DNA from: Roseomonas sp. 18066
GTDB taxonomy: Bacteria; Pseudomonadota; Alphaproteobacteria; Acetobacterales; Acetobacteraceae
Direction: 5' to 3'
NCBI RefSeq assembly: GCF_902706185.1
Contig: NZ_CACSJM010000029.1
Span: 1-47,121, forward strand
Length of the DNA: 47,121 bases
Shown: piece by piece, positions 19,710 through 29,393 of the stretch
How the letters are laid out: each line of letters begins with the position of its first letter
How positions within the stretch are numbered: position 1 is the stretch's first letter
Notes under the pieces: generated by a model
What the model was told of the DNA's origin: nothing
What the model saw: only the letters and a program-made list of their open reading frames with translations
The model's database searches: none
Position numbers and translations under genes: made by a program

Positions 19710-20897
19710 ATGCGCGACAAGGGCGAATATCTGTTCACGTCGGAGTCCGTCTCCGAAGGCCACCCCGACAAGGTTGCCGACCGCATCAGCGACACCGTGC
19801 TGGACGCCTTCCTGGAAGCCGATCCCTATGCGCGCGTGGCCTGCGAGACGCTGGTCACCACCAACCGCATCATCCTGGCCGGCGAGACCCGCGGCCCGGC
19901 CAGCGTCACCCCTGAGCTGCTGATGCACCTGGCCCGCATGGCGGTGCAGGACATCGGCTACGACCAGGAAGGCTTCTCCTGGAAGAATGCCGAGATCGCC
20001 TGCCACCTGCATGCGCAGTCCGCGCATATCGCCCAGGGCGTCGACGCCTCGGGCGACAAGGACGAAGGCGCCGGCGACCAGGGCATCATGTTCGGCTACG
20101 CCTGCACCGAGACGCCCGATCTCATGCCGGCGCCGCTCTACTACGCCCACCTGATCCTGCGCCGCATCGCCGAGCGCCGCCGCACCAACGACAAGTCGGT
20201 CCGCGGCCTGCTGCCGGATGCGAAGTCGCAGGTCACCCTGCGCTATGTCGACGGCAAGCCGGTCGGCGTCGCCTCGGTCGTGGTCTCGACCCAGCACGAG
20301 GAAGGCCTGACCCAGGCCCAGGTCCGCGAGCTGGTCCGCCCGATCGTCGTCAGCAGCCTGCCCGAAGGCTGGACGGTGCCGGAAGACGAGCTCTACGTGA
20401 ACCCGACCGGCACCTTCGTCATCGGCGGCCCCGATGGCGATTGCGGCCTGACCGGGCGCAAGATCATCGTCGACACCTATGGCGGCGCGGCGCCGCATGG
20501 CGGCGGCGCCTTCTCCGGCAAGGACCCGACCAAGGTCGACCGCTCGGCCGCCTATGCCGCGCGCTACGTCGCCAAGAACGTCGTGGCCGCCGGCCTTGCC
20601 GACAAGTGCACCATCCAGGTCTCCTACGCCATCGGCGTGGCCAAGCCGCTGTCGGTCTATTTCGACCTGCACGGCACCGGCCACGACGTCGACGAGGTGA
20701 AGCTGGCCAAGGTCGTCAACGACATGGTCAACCTCTCCCCGCGCGGCATCCGCGAGCACCTGCACCTGAACCGCGCCATCTACGCGCCGACCTCGGCCTA
20801 TGGCCATTTCGGCCGCACGCCGGACGCGGAGAAGGGCACCTTCACCTGGGAACGGACCGACCTGGCCGCCGATCTGAAGCGCGCCTTCGGCCGCTGA
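19710..20897 (+). CDS. metK: S-adenosylmethionine synthetase
   Basis: Makes SAM from methionine and ATP. The 395 residues start [21 protein letters not shown]; then come [43 protein letters not shown] and [22 protein letters not shown], all MetK signatures. A TTG 150 bp upstream would extend the frame, but ATG 19710 matches the family start. An 11-bp terminator stem follows. Confidence 0.99.
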   Translation: MRDKGEYLFTSESVSEGHPDKVADRISDTVLDAFLEADPYARVACETLVTTNRIILAGETRGPASVTPELLMHLARMAVQDIGYDQEGFSWKNAEIACHLHAQSAHIAQGVDASGDKDEGAGDQGIMFGYACTETPDLMPAPLYYAHLILRRIAERRRTNDKSVRGLLPDAKSQVTLRYVDGKPVGVASVVVSTQHEEGLTQAQVRELVRPIVVSSLPEGWTVPEDELYVNPTGTFVIGGPDGDCGLTGRKIIVDTYGGAAPHGGGAFSGKDPTKVDRSAAYAARYVAKNVVAAGLADKCTIQVSYAIGVAKPLSVYFDLHGTGHDVDEVKLAKVVNDMVNLSPRGIREHLHLNRAIYAPTSAYGHFGRTPDAEKGTFTWERTDLAADLKRAFGR

Positions 20898-20906
20898 TCC
20901 CGACTC

Positions 20907-20931
20907 GTGAGAGGGGCCCTGCCCCTCTCAC
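20907..20931 (+). terminator. metK terminator hairpin
   Basis: 11-bp perfect stem (GTGAGAGGGGC/GCCCCTCTCAC, loop CCT) 9 bases after the metK stop. Confidence 0.7.
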
Positions 20932-20951
20932 GCTCTCCCCGCCAGGAACCT

Positions 20952-20997
20952 GGTGAAACCTGCAGGTTTCACCCTGGCCCTCCCCATCATGGGGAGG
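20952..20997. repeat. Two palindromes upstream of trmB
   Basis: 20952-20973 is a perfect 22-bp palindrome: arms GGTGAAACC and GGTTTCACC around TGCA. 20979-20997 is a second inverted repeat (CCTCCCCAT, C, ATGGGGAGG) whose right arm includes the purine-rich sequence just before the trmB ATG. Folding of the second stem could hide the ribosome-binding site. The first carries both parS half-sites in the reversed order. Confidence 0.7.
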
Positions 20998-20998
20998 C

Positions 20999-21706
20999 AT
21001 GAAGCAGCCCCCCATGACCGACACCAACAATCCGCCCGTTCCCGACCGGCTCTATGGGCGCCGGCGCGGCCACCCGCTGCGCCAGCGGCAGCAGCTGCTG
21101 CTCGACCAGACGGTGCCGCGGCTGGGCTTCGACCCCGCCGATCCGCTGGCGGGATTCCCTGTCAGGCCGCAGGAGCTCTGGCTCGAGGTCGGCTTCGGCG
21201 GCGGCGAGCATGCCCTCGCCCAGATCGAGGCGCATCCCCAGGCCGGGCTGATCGCGGCCGAGGTCTTCGAGAACGGCATCTGCTCGCTGCTGACCCGCAT
21301 CGTGCCGGAAGGCGAGGAAGCCAGCTCGACCCTGCCGCCGAACCTGCGGCTCTGGACCCAGGATGCCCGCCGCCTGCTGCGCGACCTGCCCGAGGCCAGC
21401 CTGTCGCGGATGTTCCTGATGTTCCCCGACCCCTGGCCGAAGCTGCGCCATGCCAAGCGCCGCTTCGTCCATCCCAGCATCATCGCCGTGCTGGGCCGCG
21501 CCATCCGCCCGGGCGGCGAATGGCGCATCGCGACCGACGACCCGACCTACCAGGCCTGGGTCACCGAGGTGATGGCGGCGCAGGACGTCTTCGAGCGCGT
21601 CTCCCTCGACCACAGCCGCCCCGAGGGCTGGCCGCCGACCCGCTACGAGGCCAAGGCGCTGCGCGAGGGCCGCCACCCGATGTACTGGATCTGGCGGCGG
21701 AAATAG
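20999..21706 (+). CDS. trmB: tRNA (guanine-N7-)-methyltransferase TrmB
   Basis: SAM-dependent enzyme that methylates G46 of tRNA. The 235 residues show LYGRRRGHPLR near the N-terminus, LEVGFGGGEHAL as the SAM-binding loop, AEVFENGI, the diagnostic MFPDPWPKLRHAKRRFV, and GGEWRIATDDPTYQAW. The start may be 20999 or ATG 21014; GGGGAGG is 1 base before the first and about 16 before the second, so the call is uncertain by five residues. Confidence 0.95.
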   Translation: MKQPPMTDTNNPPVPDRLYGRRRGHPLRQRQQLLLDQTVPRLGFDPADPLAGFPVRPQELWLEVGFGGGEHALAQIEAHPQAGLIAAEVFENGICSLLTRIVPEGEEASSTLPPNLRLWTQDARRLLRDLPEASLSRMFLMFPDPWPKLRHAKRRFVHPSIIAVLGRAIRPGGEWRIATDDPTYQAWVTEVMAAQDVFERVSLDHSRPEGWPPTRYEAKALREGRHPMYWIWRRK

Positions 21707-22068
21707 CCGCCCGGCAGGCTGCAAGCGGCGGGCTGCAAGCTGCGGGCTGCGGGCCAGGGGCCCGCGGCGACTCGCCCGGCCCCGGCCGATTCGGGGTCCG
21801 GCGCGGCGGCCGGCGGCGGCGGCCGCCAGACGGAGGCCCTGCCCCCGCCGGCAGCCTCACGACATAAAATGGCTTGCCGGCGACATCCCCCGGAAAACAG
21901 GTTGCTATCGCAACATCCTGCCGAGCGGAACCTGTGCCGTTATGCGGAGGGCGCACGACAAACGGCCAAGTCAGCGCGTGATGCATGCGACACAGGCGAG
22001 AAATGTCATGCTGCGCTGCGCAGATCCCCATTGACCGCCGGGCCCACCTCACGACACCGTGCGCGCCG
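21707..22068 (+). other. Intergenic region trmB to small hypothetical gene
   Basis: 362 bp with no convincing gene. It contains short direct repeats of GGCTGCAAG near 21718-21740, a GCGGGCC/GGCCCGC stem (21749-21765) that may end trmB, and an A/T-richer part from about 21860 with a GTTGC/GCAAC stem (21901-21914). The A/T-richer part could hold a promoter for the next gene, but I cannot name -35/-10 boxes with confidence. Confidence 0.4.
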
Positions 22069-22566
22069 ATGGTCGAAACTTTCCGCCCTCTCCCGCCGCA
22101 GGAAGCGGGCCGCCGTGGCGCCGAGGCGCTGGCGGCGGAGCGTGGCGGCAGCCTGGCCTGGTGCGGCCCGGCCGCGGTCGCGCTGGCCGGCGGCACCAGC
22201 TACGCCATGGCCTGCGCCCTGCTGCGCGGCGTCGCCCCCCAGCGCTACGCCCCGGAGGGGGACATCGTCACCGCCTATTGGCGCGACGTGGTGCAGGCGC
22301 TGGCCGAGCTCGGCGTCGGGGCGGAACGGCTGCCGCTGGTGGCGCCCCGCCCGACGCTGCTGGGCCTGGTGCGCCGCGGCGGCCTGCCGCCCGGCCTGTA
22401 CCTGGTCCGTGTCACCGGGCATTTCCTGCTGCTGCGGCTGCACGGCTTCGGCCTGGCCGAGGTGCATGACAACCGCCTGTCCGGCGCCATGTTGACGGCG
22501 CGCAGCCATGGCCGCTGCCGGGTCACGCATCTCGCCCGGCTGGCGGAAGCCGCGCCCCCCGACTGA
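22069..22566 (+). CDS. Hypothetical protein, possible cysteine-peptidase-like fold
   Basis: 165 residues, function not recognised. Seen: [24 protein letters not shown] with Cys32 at the start of a helix, [13 protein letters not shown] with His118, and AEVHDN with Asp134/Asn135. The order Cys (N-terminal helix), His, then Asp/Asn in beta-rich C-terminal sequence is that of papain/C39/NlpC-like peptidases, so I infer such a fold. Identity with a named family is not established, and it may be an inactive member. No signal peptide. ATG 22069 is chosen; an open frame extends 28 codons upstream without a conserved look. It lies just before the rimP promoter. Confidence 0.65.
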   Translation: MVETFRPLPPQEAGRRGAEALAAERGGSLAWCGPAAVALAGGTSYAMACALLRGVAPQRYAPEGDIVTAYWRDVVQALAELGVGAERLPLVAPRPTLLGLVRRGGLPPGLYLVRVTGHFLLLRLHGFGLAEVHDNRLSGAMLTARSHGRCRVTHLARLAEAAPPD

Positions 22567-22574
22567 GCCGTCCT

Positions 22575-22605
22575 GCGGGATTTCGCAGCAACCCGCGGCT
22601 TTTCT
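22575..22605 (+). terminator. Weak terminator after the small hypothetical gene
   Basis: GCGGG (22575-22579) can pair with CCCGC (22592-22596), followed by GGCTTTTCTT. The stem is short and the T-run interrupted. Confidence 0.4.
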
Positions 22606-22633
22606 TGTCTTCGGCACGGGGGCGGACTATATG
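22605..22633 (+). promoter_or_regulatory. Sigma-70-type promoter for rimP-nusA-infB operon
   Basis: TTGTCT (22605-22610), 17-base spacer, TATATG (22628-22633). It is a good housekeeping match by local standards, just upstream of the translation operon. Transcription would start near 22640. Confidence 0.6.
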
Positions 22634-22667
22634 GGGCGACAACACATCTTCGCTGCATAGCCAGGGG

Positions 22668-22693
22668 GGTGGCCTTAACGGGCCGCCTTTTTT
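22668..22693 (+). terminator. Intrinsic terminator in the rimP leader
   Basis: 7-bp stem GGTGGCC/GGCCGCC (one G-T pair), 6-base loop, then six T. It lies about 30 bases after the expected transcription start and 4 bases before the rimP TTG start. Its place inside the leader of an essential operon suggests attenuation rather than the end of another gene. Confidence 0.65.
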
Positions 22694-22697
22694 GTAT

Positions 22698-23285
22698 TTG
22701 GAAGACGATCTCCCACTCAACGAGGGCCTCGAGGCCCGCATCACCGCCGCCATTGCGCCGACGCTGGCGGGCATGGGTTATGAGATCGTGCGTGTCCAGA
22801 TCCAGGGCAAGCAGACTCCCACCGTGCAGATCATGGCCGACCGGGCCGATGGCAGCCTGATCGGCGTCGGCGATTGCGAGGCGATCAGCCACGCCGTCGG
22901 CGCCGTGCTGGACGTGGACGACCCCTTCACCGGCGAATGGCACCTCGAGGTGTCGTCGGCCGGGATCGACCGTCCGCTGACCCGCATCAAGGACTGGAAC
23001 CGCTTCGCCGGCCATGTCGGCATCGCCGAGATGTCGATCCCCTTCGACGGCCGGCGCCGCTTCCGTGGCGTGCTGCTCGGCGCCGATGCCGAGACCGCGC
23101 GGCTGAAGCTCGAGGACGGCACCGAGGTCGCCCTGCCGCGCGCCGATATCCGCCGCGCCAAGCTGGTGCTGACCGACGAATTGATCGCCGCGACCGCGGC
23201 GTCCGCGAAGTCTGGCGGGGAGGACGACATCTCGGATGACGACGCCCCGGAGGATGACGCCACGCCCTACGCCAAGAGGAACTGA
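22698..23285 (+). CDS. rimP: Ribosome maturation factor RimP
   Basis: 30S subunit assembly factor. 195 residues from TTG 22698, with [28 protein letters not shown] at the N-terminus, [36 protein letters not shown] in the middle (SSAGIDRPL is diagnostic), and a C-terminal SH3-like domain. There is an acidic tail, [14 protein letters not shown]. No ATG exists in this frame near the homologous start, and no clear ribosome-binding site precedes the TTG, so the start is less certain than the gene. nusA begins 5 bp after the stop. Confidence 0.93.
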   Translation: MEDDLPLNEGLEARITAAIAPTLAGMGYEIVRVQIQGKQTPTVQIMADRADGSLIGVGDCEAISHAVGAVLDVDDPFTGEWHLEVSSAGIDRPLTRIKDWNRFAGHVGIAEMSIPFDGRRRFRGVLLGADAETARLKLEDGTEVALPRADIRRAKLVLTDELIAATAASAKSGGEDDISDDDAPEDDATPYAKRN

Positions 23286-23290
23286 GCATC

Positions 23291-25015
23291 ATGGCCGCAG
23301 ACGTTGCCATTGCCCGCCCGGAGCTGTTGCAGGTCGCCGAGGCGGTGGCGCGCGAGAAGATGATCGAGCGCGACGAGGTGCTCGAGGCGATGGAGCAGGC
23401 CATCCAGAAGGCCGGCCGCGCCAAGTACGGGCATGAGAAGGACATCCGCGCCGTCATCGACCGCCGCACCGGCGAGGTGAAGCTGTCGCGCTGGACCGAG
23501 GTGGTCGAGGCCGAGCCGGTCGAGAACGAGGCGACGCAGATCCCGGTCCGCATCGCCCAGAAGATCCGCGCCGGCATCGCCGTCGGCGAGTTCATCGTCG
23601 ACCCGCTGCCGCCGATCGACTTCGGCCGCATCGCCGCCCAGACCGCCAAGCAGGTGATCGTGCAGCGGGTGCGCGAGGTCGAGCGCTCGAAGCAGTTCAA
23701 CGAGTACAAGGACCGCGTCGGCGAGATCATCAACGGTGTCGTCAAGCGCACCGAGTACGGCAACCTGATGGTCGATCTGGGCCGCGCCGAGGCGCTGCTG
23801 CGCCGCGACGAGACCATCCCGCGCGAGGCGTTCCGCAATGGCGACCGGGTCCGCGCCTATATCTACGACGTGCGCGAAGAGCCCCGCGGCCCGCAGATCT
23901 TCCTCAGCCGCACCCATCCCGGCTTCCTCGCCAAGCTGTTCGCGCAGGAAGTTCCTGAGATTTACGACGGCATTATTGAAATTAAGGCCGTCGCCCGTGA
24001 TCCCGGCAGCCGCGCCAAGATGGCCGTGATCAGCCGCGACTCCAGCATCGACCCGGTCGGCGCCTGCGTCGGCATGCGCGGCAGCCGCGTCCAGGCCGTC
24101 GTTGCCGAGCTGCAGGGCGAGAAGATCGACATCATCCCCTGGTCTTCCGACAACCCCACCTTCGTGGTGAACGCCCTGGCCCCGGCCGAGGTGTCCAAGG
24201 TGGTGATGGACGACGACAGCAAGCGGGTTGAAGTCGTGGTCCCCGATGACCAGCTGTCGCTGGCGATCGGGCGCCGCGGCCAGAATGTCCGCCTCGCCTC
24301 CCAGCTGACCCGCTGGGACATCGACATCCTGACCGAGGCCGAGGCTTCCGAGCGTCGCCAGGAAGAGTTCCGCAAGCGCACCGGCCTGTTCGTCGAGGCG
24401 CTGGACGTGGATGACGTCATCGCCGGCCTGCTGGTCAGCGAGGATTTCAGCACCGTCGAGGAGCTGATCGAGGTCGAGGATGACGACCTGGCCGGCATCG
24501 AGGGCTTCGACGAGAATGTCGCGGCCGAGCTGAAGCGCCGGGCCCAGGCCTTCCTGGACCGTCGCGACCAGGAGCTCGACGAGAAGCGCCAGGCGCTGGG
24601 CGTCGAGGATGCGGTGGCCGAGGCCGGTGGCTTCAGCCCCGCCATGCTGGTGACGCTGGGCGAGAAGGGCGTGAAGACGCTCGACGACCTGGGCGACCTG
24701 GCCGCCGACGAGCTGATCGAGATCCTCGGCACCGAGGCGGTGGACGAGGACACGGCCAACGCCATCATCATGGCCGCCCGCGAGCATTGGTTCGAGGGCG
24801 AGGAAGGCGCGGCCGCCAAGGCGGCGGCGCCGGCCGGGGATGACGCCGTCGACGAGACGGTGGACGAGGCTGCGGCCGAGGACGACTCGGCGGTCGAAGA
24901 AGCGGCGGTCGAGGATGCGGCGGCCGAGGACGAGGCCGTCGACGACGAGACGGCCGAAGATGCGGTCGAGGGCGAGGCCGAAGGCGACGACACCACGCCG
25001 CGCCAGGCCCCCTGA
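23291..25015 (+). CDS. nusA: Transcription termination/antitermination factor NusA
   Basis: RNA-polymerase-bound factor controlling pausing, termination and antitermination. The 574 residues have the N-terminal domain, an S1 domain ([21 protein letters not shown], about 140 on), KH domains with [31 protein letters not shown] and [17 protein letters not shown], two C-terminal helix-hairpin-helix acidic repeats, and a very acidic tail. This is the usual alphaproteobacterial form. Second gene of the rimP operon. Confidence 0.98.
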   Translation: MAADVAIARPELLQVAEAVAREKMIERDEVLEAMEQAIQKAGRAKYGHEKDIRAVIDRRTGEVKLSRWTEVVEAEPVENEATQIPVRIAQKIRAGIAVGEFIVDPLPPIDFGRIAAQTAKQVIVQRVREVERSKQFNEYKDRVGEIINGVVKRTEYGNLMVDLGRAEALLRRDETIPREAFRNGDRVRAYIYDVREEPRGPQIFLSRTHPGFLAKLFAQEVPEIYDGIIEIKAVARDPGSRAKMAVISRDSSIDPVGACVGMRGSRVQAVVAELQGEKIDIIPWSSDNPTFVVNALAPAEVSKVVMDDDSKRVEVVVPDDQLSLAIGRRGQNVRLASQLTRWDIDILTEAEASERRQEEFRKRTGLFVEALDVDDVIAGLLVSEDFSTVEELIEVEDDDLAGIEGFDENVAAELKRRAQAFLDRRDQELDEKRQALGVEDAVAEAGGFSPAMLVTLGEKGVKTLDDLGDLAADELIEILGTEAVDEDTANAIIMAAREHWFEGEEGAAAKAAAPAGDDAVDETVDEAAAEDDSAVEEAAVEDAAAEDEAVDDETAEDAVEGEAEGDDTTPRQAP

Positions 25016-25021
25016 CGGCAC

Positions 25022-25124
25022 GGCCCTGCCGCAAGGCGGGGCCGGCCAGCGGCCGCGCCAGAAAGGTGCGGCGCGGAACGGATGATCCGCCGTGACGATC
25101 TGCTCTGCCGGGCCTGCCCGGCAG
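25022..25124 (+). terminator. Two hairpins between nusA and the YlxR-like gene
   Basis: Stem 1 is 25022-25043 (GGCC-TGCC pairing with GGC-GGGGCC around GCAA, imperfect). Stem 2 is 25105-25124 (9-bp CTGCCGGGC/GCCCGGCAG, 2-base loop), then GGTTTC. These could be internal terminators or processing sites that tune the downstream genes. Confidence 0.5.
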
Positions 25125-25206
25125 GGTTTCGTCATTGCAGGGGTCCGGACATCAAGAGACAGGCCCCGGGCAGCGACCCGGCCGCCTTGTCGGTGAAAGC
25201 GGAGCG

Positions 25207-25956
25207 ATGCAGCAGCTGACGGACGGGACCCCGGTCCCGGAGCCTATCGACCAGACGCCGGACCAGCCGGGGCAGGCCACCGCCGCCGGCGACGAGGGCT
25301 GCCTGGAGGATGGCGCGCCCGAGGCTGATGGCACACCCGAGGCTGCGGGCACCGAAGGCGAGCCGGACAAGGAGCCGAAGGGCCCGATGCGGCGTTGCAT
25401 CGTGACGCGGGAGAGCCTGCCGAAGGAGGCGATGCTGCGCTTCGTGCTGGGTCCCGACCGGCAGCTGGTGCCCGACCTGAGCGGGCGGCTGCCCGGCCGG
25501 GGAATGTGGTTGAGCGCGCGGGCCGATGTGCTAGAACGCGCGCTGAGCCGGGGCGCCTTTCACAGGGCGGCCCGCGGCCAGGTGCAATTGCCCCCAGACC
25601 TCCGCGCCCGGATCGAGACTGGCCTCAAAGGTCGCATTCGCGACCAGGTGGGCCTGGCACGCCGGGCAGGTCAGGCGGTGAGCGGTTTCCAGCAGGTGCG
25701 CGAATGGCTGCAAGCCAAGCGAGCAGGTCTGCTGGTTGAGGCGAGCGATGGCAGCCTGTCCGAGCGCGACAGGCTGGCCGGGCGTCGTGGTACCCCGATG
25801 GTGGCGGTGCTGACGGCGAAGGAATTGGGCGCGGTATTCGGAAGGGATCATGCAGTGCACGTAGCGATAGCCCCCGGACGGATTGCCGACATGTTGGTGC
25901 AGGAGGCGGGCCGTCTGGCCGCTGTCTCCGGTATCGCGAGCGGAGCGGGGACGTGA
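25207..25956 (+). CDS. YlxR (DUF448) - L7Ae-like RNA-binding fusion protein
   Basis: Likely RNA-binding protein of the nusA-infB operon. 249 residues: an acidic, low-complexity N-terminus (1-60), a DUF448/YlxR domain (RRCIVTRESLPKEAMLRFV ... LPGRGMWLSARADVLERAL), then an L7Ae/L30e-like domain (LARRAGQAVSGFQQVREWL ... RGTPMVAVLTAKELGAVFG ... VAIAPGRIADMLVQEAGRL). The domain pair is usual in Alphaproteobacteria, where Firmicutes carry two separate genes. Start ATG 25207 has GGAG close upstream; other in-frame starts exist. Confidence 0.88.
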   Translation: MQQLTDGTPVPEPIDQTPDQPGQATAAGDEGCLEDGAPEADGTPEAAGTEGEPDKEPKGPMRRCIVTRESLPKEAMLRFVLGPDRQLVPDLSGRLPGRGMWLSARADVLERALSRGAFHRAARGQVQLPPDLRARIETGLKGRIRDQVGLARRAGQAVSGFQQVREWLQAKRAGLLVEASDGSLSERDRLAGRRGTPMVAVLTAKELGAVFGRDHAVHVAIAPGRIADMLVQEAGRLAAVSGIASGAGT

Positions 25957-26016
25957 GCCCGGCAACGGCTCGCGATAGGATTGATGGCACAAGACGGATC
26001 GGGTTCAGGCGAACGA

Positions 26017-28836
26017 ATGAGCGACCAGAATGAACAGGACGCGGCGAAGAGCAGGCTGAGCCTTCGGCCCGGCGGCCGCCTCGAGCTCGGCAAGACCGAG
26101 GCTGCTGGCACGGTGCGCCAGTCTTTCAGCCACGGCCGCGGCAAGACCGTGCAGGTTGAAGTGGTGAAGAAGCGCGCGGGTGCCCCTCCGGCACCCGGCG
26201 CCAAGCCTGCTGGCGGCCCTGCGGCCGCCGCCGGCCCGCGCCCGGCCGGTGGGCCGCAGCGCAGCGCGACCGGCCCTGCCAATCGTGGCAGCGGTGGCGG
26301 CGGCGGTGGCCAGCCGGCCGGCCGGCCGCTGAATTCGGCCGAGCAGGCGACCCGCCTGCGCGTGCTGGAAGAGCACCGCCGGATGGAGGCCCAGCGCCAG
26401 CGCGAGGAGCGCGAGCGTCAGGCCCTGATGGTGCGCAGCGCCGCCGAGGAAGCCGCGCGGAAGGTCGAGGAAGACCGCCGCCGCGCCGAGGAGGATGCCG
26501 AGCGCGCCGTCGCCGAGGCCCGTCAGAAGGCCGAGGACGAGGTTCGCCGCAAGGCTGACGAAGGCGCGCGCCGCAGCGTGCCGCAGGCTGCCGCCGCCGC
26601 ATCGGCTGCGCCCGCCGCGGCGCCGCGCCCGGCGACGCCCGGCATCGGCCTGCGCCAGGTCGGCATGGCGCCGGTACGCCAGACCGGCCCGCGTCCGGCC
26701 GCCGGTCCCGGCGGTGCCGCCGCCGGCCCGGGTCCGCGCCGTCCGGCCGGCCCTGGTGCCGCGCCTGCCGCCGCAGCACCCGCCGGCGCCCCCGGCGCGC
26801 GGCTGACGCTGCGTGGCCGCGAAGGTGAGGAAGACGACCGCCGTGGCCCGGCGCGCCGCCCCGGCCTGCCGGCCGCGGCTGCCAAGAAGCCGATCGCCCC
26901 GCCGGCGAAGAAGCCGCCCGTCGGCGCCGACCGTCGCCGTGACGGCCGCATCGACGTGGCCGCCGCGATCGAGGGCGAGGACGAGCGCAGCCGTTCCATG
27001 GCCTCGGTCCGCCGCGCCCGTGAGCGTGAGCGCCGGCAGCAGGAGCTGCAGCGCCTGCGTTCGGATGGCGTCAAGGTCGTCCGCGACGTGGTGGTGCCCG
27101 AGCTGATCACCGTCCAGGAGCTGGCCAACCGCATGGCCGCCCGTGGCGGCGAGGTGGTGAAGGCGCTGTTCCGCATGGGCGTGATGGCGACGCTGACGCA
27201 GTCGATCGACGCGGACACCGCCGAGCTGGTGGTGAACGAGTTCGGCCACCGCGTGAAGCGCGTCTCCGAATCGGATGTCGAGCAGGGCCTGGACGGCCTG
27301 GTCGATGCCGATGGCGACATGATCGCGCGGCCGCCGGTCGTGACCATCATGGGCCATGTCGACCACGGCAAGACCAGCCTGCTGGACGCGCTGCGCAAGA
27401 CCGACGTCGCCGGCCGCGAGGCCGGTGGCATCACCCAGCATATCGGCGCCTATCAGGTGACGGTGGCGGGCGGCCAGAAGGTCACCTTCATCGACACCCC
27501 GGGCCACGCCGCCTTCACGGCGATGCGGGCCCGCGGCGCCAGCGTCACCGACATGGTGGTGCTGGTGGTGGCGGCCGATGACGGCGTCATGCCGCAGACG
27601 ATCGAGGCGATCCACCACGCGAAGGCGGCGAACGTGCCGCTGATCGTGGCGGTCAACAAGATCGACAAGCAGGGCGTCAACCTCGACCGCGTGCGGCAGG
27701 AGCTGCTGCAGCACGAGATCGTGGTGGAAAGCCTCGGCGGCGACACGATGGAGATCCAGGTCTCGGCGACCAAGGCGCTGCATCTCGACAAGCTGCTGGA
27801 AGCGATCCTGCTGCAGGCCGAGGTGCTCGACCTCAAGGCCAATCCCGAGCGCGGCGCCGAAGGCACCGTCATCGAGAGCAAGCTGGACAAGGGCCGCGGC
27901 CCGGTCGCCACGGTGCTGGTCCAGAAGGGCACGCTGCGCCAGGGCGACATGGTGGTGGCCGGCGCCGAATGGGGCCGCGTCCGCGCCATGCTGGACGACA
28001 AGGGCCGCCAGCTGAAGGAAGCCGGCCCGAGCATGCCGGTCGAGATCCTGGGCCTGTCCGGGGTGCCGACCGCCGGCGAGCCGCTGTCCTTCGTCGAGGA
28101 TGAGAGCCGCGCGCGGGAGATTTCCGAGTACCGCCAGCGCCGCAATCGCGACAAGCAGGCGGCGGCGGCGGGTGCTGCCCGCGGCACGCTGTCCGACATG
28201 ATGGCGCGCATCGCCGCCGGCGTGCAGAAGGAAGTCGCCGTCGTCGTGAAGGCGGACGTCCAGGGTTCGGCCGAGGCGCTCGGCGTGACCCTGAACAAGC
28301 TGTCGCGGGACGAGGTCAAGGTGCGGGTGCTGCACTCCGCCGTCGGCCAGATCACCGAGAGCGACATCCAGCTGGCCAAGGCGTCCAACGCCGTGGTCGT
28401 CGCCTTCAACGTGCGGGCCACCGGCCAGGCACGCGAGATGGCGCAGCGCGACGGGGTCGACATCCGCTACTACTCGATCATCTACGAGGTGTCGGACGAC
28501 ATCGAGGCGATGGTCCGTGGCAAGCTGGCGCCGATCCAGCGCGAGAAGTTCCTGGGCTATGCGCAGATCCTCGAGGTCTTCGAAGTCAAGCGCCTGGGCA
28601 ACATCGCGGGCTGCCGCATCACCGAGGGCGTGGTCCGGCGCGGCTGCGGCGTCCGCCTGCTGCGCGACGGCGTGGTCATCCACCAGGGCGAGCTGGCGAC
28701 GCTCCGCCGCTTCAAGGACGACGTCAAGGAAGTCACCAATGGCTACGAGTGTGGCATGAGCTTCCACAACTACGACGCCATCAAGGTGGGCGACCAGATC
28801 GAGTGCTACGAGACCGAGACGGTCGCGGCCGTCTGA
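26017..28836 (+). CDS. infB: Translation initiation factor IF-2
   Basis: GTPase that places initiator tRNA on the 30S subunit. The 939 residues have the alphaproteobacterial N-terminus ([18 protein letters not shown]), a long Ala/Pro/Arg-rich charged linker, the IF2-N segment ([29 protein letters not shown]), the G domain with GHVDHGKT at 446-453, DTPGHAAF and NKID, then domains II-IV ending [27 protein letters not shown] 26017 matches homologues; an upstream TTG/ATG pair at 25981-25984 would add 11-12 residues. Confidence 0.98.
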   Translation: MSDQNEQDAAKSRLSLRPGGRLELGKTEAAGTVRQSFSHGRGKTVQVEVVKKRAGAPPAPGAKPAGGPAAAAGPRPAGGPQRSATGPANRGSGGGGGGQPAGRPLNSAEQATRLRVLEEHRRMEAQRQREERERQALMVRSAAEEAARKVEEDRRRAEEDAERAVAEARQKAEDEVRRKADEGARRSVPQAAAAASAAPAAAPRPATPGIGLRQVGMAPVRQTGPRPAAGPGGAAAGPGPRRPAGPGAAPAAAAPAGAPGARLTLRGREGEEDDRRGPARRPGLPAAAAKKPIAPPAKKPPVGADRRRDGRIDVAAAIEGEDERSRSMASVRRARERERRQQELQRLRSDGVKVVRDVVVPELITVQELANRMAARGGEVVKALFRMGVMATLTQSIDADTAELVVNEFGHRVKRVSESDVEQGLDGLVDADGDMIARPPVVTIMGHVDHGKTSLLDALRKTDVAGREAGGITQHIGAYQVTVAGGQKVTFIDTPGHAAFTAMRARGASVTDMVVLVVAADDGVMPQTIEAIHHAKAANVPLIVAVNKIDKQGVNLDRVRQELLQHEIVVESLGGDTMEIQVSATKALHLDKLLEAILLQAEVLDLKANPERGAEGTVIESKLDKGRGPVATVLVQKGTLRQGDMVVAGAEWGRVRAMLDDKGRQLKEAGPSMPVEILGLSGVPTAGEPLSFVEDESRAREISEYRQRRNRDKQAAAAGAARGTLSDMMARIAAGVQKEVAVVVKADVQGSAEALGVTLNKLSRDEVKVRVLHSAVGQITESDIQLAKASNAVVVAFNVRATGQAREMAQRDGVDIRYYSIIYEVSDDIEAMVRGKLAPIQREKFLGYAQILEVFEVKRLGNIAGCRITEGVVRRGCGVRLLRDGVVIHQGELATLRRFKDDVKEVTNGYECGMSFHNYDAIKVGDQIECYETETVAAV

Positions 28837-28852
28837 TTTCGTGACGCCAGTC

Positions 28853-28910
28853 CCGGGCGGCGGCCCCTGCCGCCGCCCGGCCAGCGCTGGGGGGGACCCG
28901 TGTCCCCCCC
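28853..28910 (+). terminator. Two strong hairpins between infB and rbfA
   Basis: 28853-28880 has a 12-bp stem (CCGGGCGGCGGC/GCCGCCGCCCGG, loop CCCT). 28889-28910 has a 9-bp stem (GGGGGGGAC/GTCCCCCCC, loop CCGT), followed by ATCCTGTTTG. They probably reduce or process transcription into rbfA. Confidence 0.6.
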
Positions 28911-28934
28911 ATCCTGTTTGTGCAAGAGATACCC

Positions 28935-29393
28935 ATGGCCAAGAAACCTGCCACCGCCGGCGCCCCCAGCCAGCGCATGCTCCGCGTCGCGGAGGAGGTG
29001 CGCCATGCGCTGTCCGCCGTCTTCCTGCGCGGCGAGCTGCACGACCCTGACCTCGACAGCCGCCATGTCACGGTGACCGAGGTGCGGTCCTCGCCCGACC
29101 TGCGGCACATGACCTGCTTCGTCTCCGCCCTCGGCCGCGCCACGACCAAGGAGGAGCTGGCCGGGCTGCGCCGGTTGCAGCCCTATCTGCGGACGCAGGT
29201 GGCCCGCGCGGTGCGGCTGCGCTTCGCGCCGGAGCTGCATTTCCAGCCCGACACGGCGCTGGAATACGCGATGAAGATCGACGCGGTGATGCGCCGGCCG
29301 GAAGTGGCGCAGGACCTGCCGCCGCGCGCCGACAAGCCGGGCGCGCCGATGCCCGCGCCGCGCGACCTGCCGCCGGAGGAGGACGAGGCGTGA
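28935..29393 (+). CDS. rbfA: 30S ribosome-binding factor RbfA
   Basis: KH-fold 16S processing and cold-adaptation factor. 152 residues: SQRMLRVAEEVRHALSAVFLRGELHDPDL at the N-terminus, VTVTEVRSSPDLRHMTCFVSALG, then LRTQVARAVRLRFAPELHFQPDTALEYAMKID, all RbfA patterns, with a Pro/acid-rich tail. ATG 28935 has AAGAGA upstream. The stop overlaps the thioesterase start as GTGA. Confidence 0.95.
   Translation: MAKKPATAGAPSQRMLRVAEEVRHALSAVFLRGELHDPDLDSRHVTVTEVRSSPDLRHMTCFVSALGRATTKEELAGLRRLQPYLRTQVARAVRLRFAPELHFQPDTALEYAMKIDAVMRRPEVAQDLPPRADKPGAPMPAPRDLPPEEDEA

Noticed and set aside
20952..20973. Fourth parS site
   Set aside because: Half-sites are in the wrong order and spaced by six bases, so it does not match the 16-bp parS; kept as a separate palindrome.
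24768..25085. Arg/Pro-rich open frames over the acidic NusA tail
   Set aside because: Alternate-frame readings of repeated acidic codons; the NusA tail explains the sequence.
26005..28767. 920-residue minus-strand open frame opposite infB
   Set aside because: Antisense shadow caused by high G+C third positions; His/Ala/Arg-rich with no family motif.
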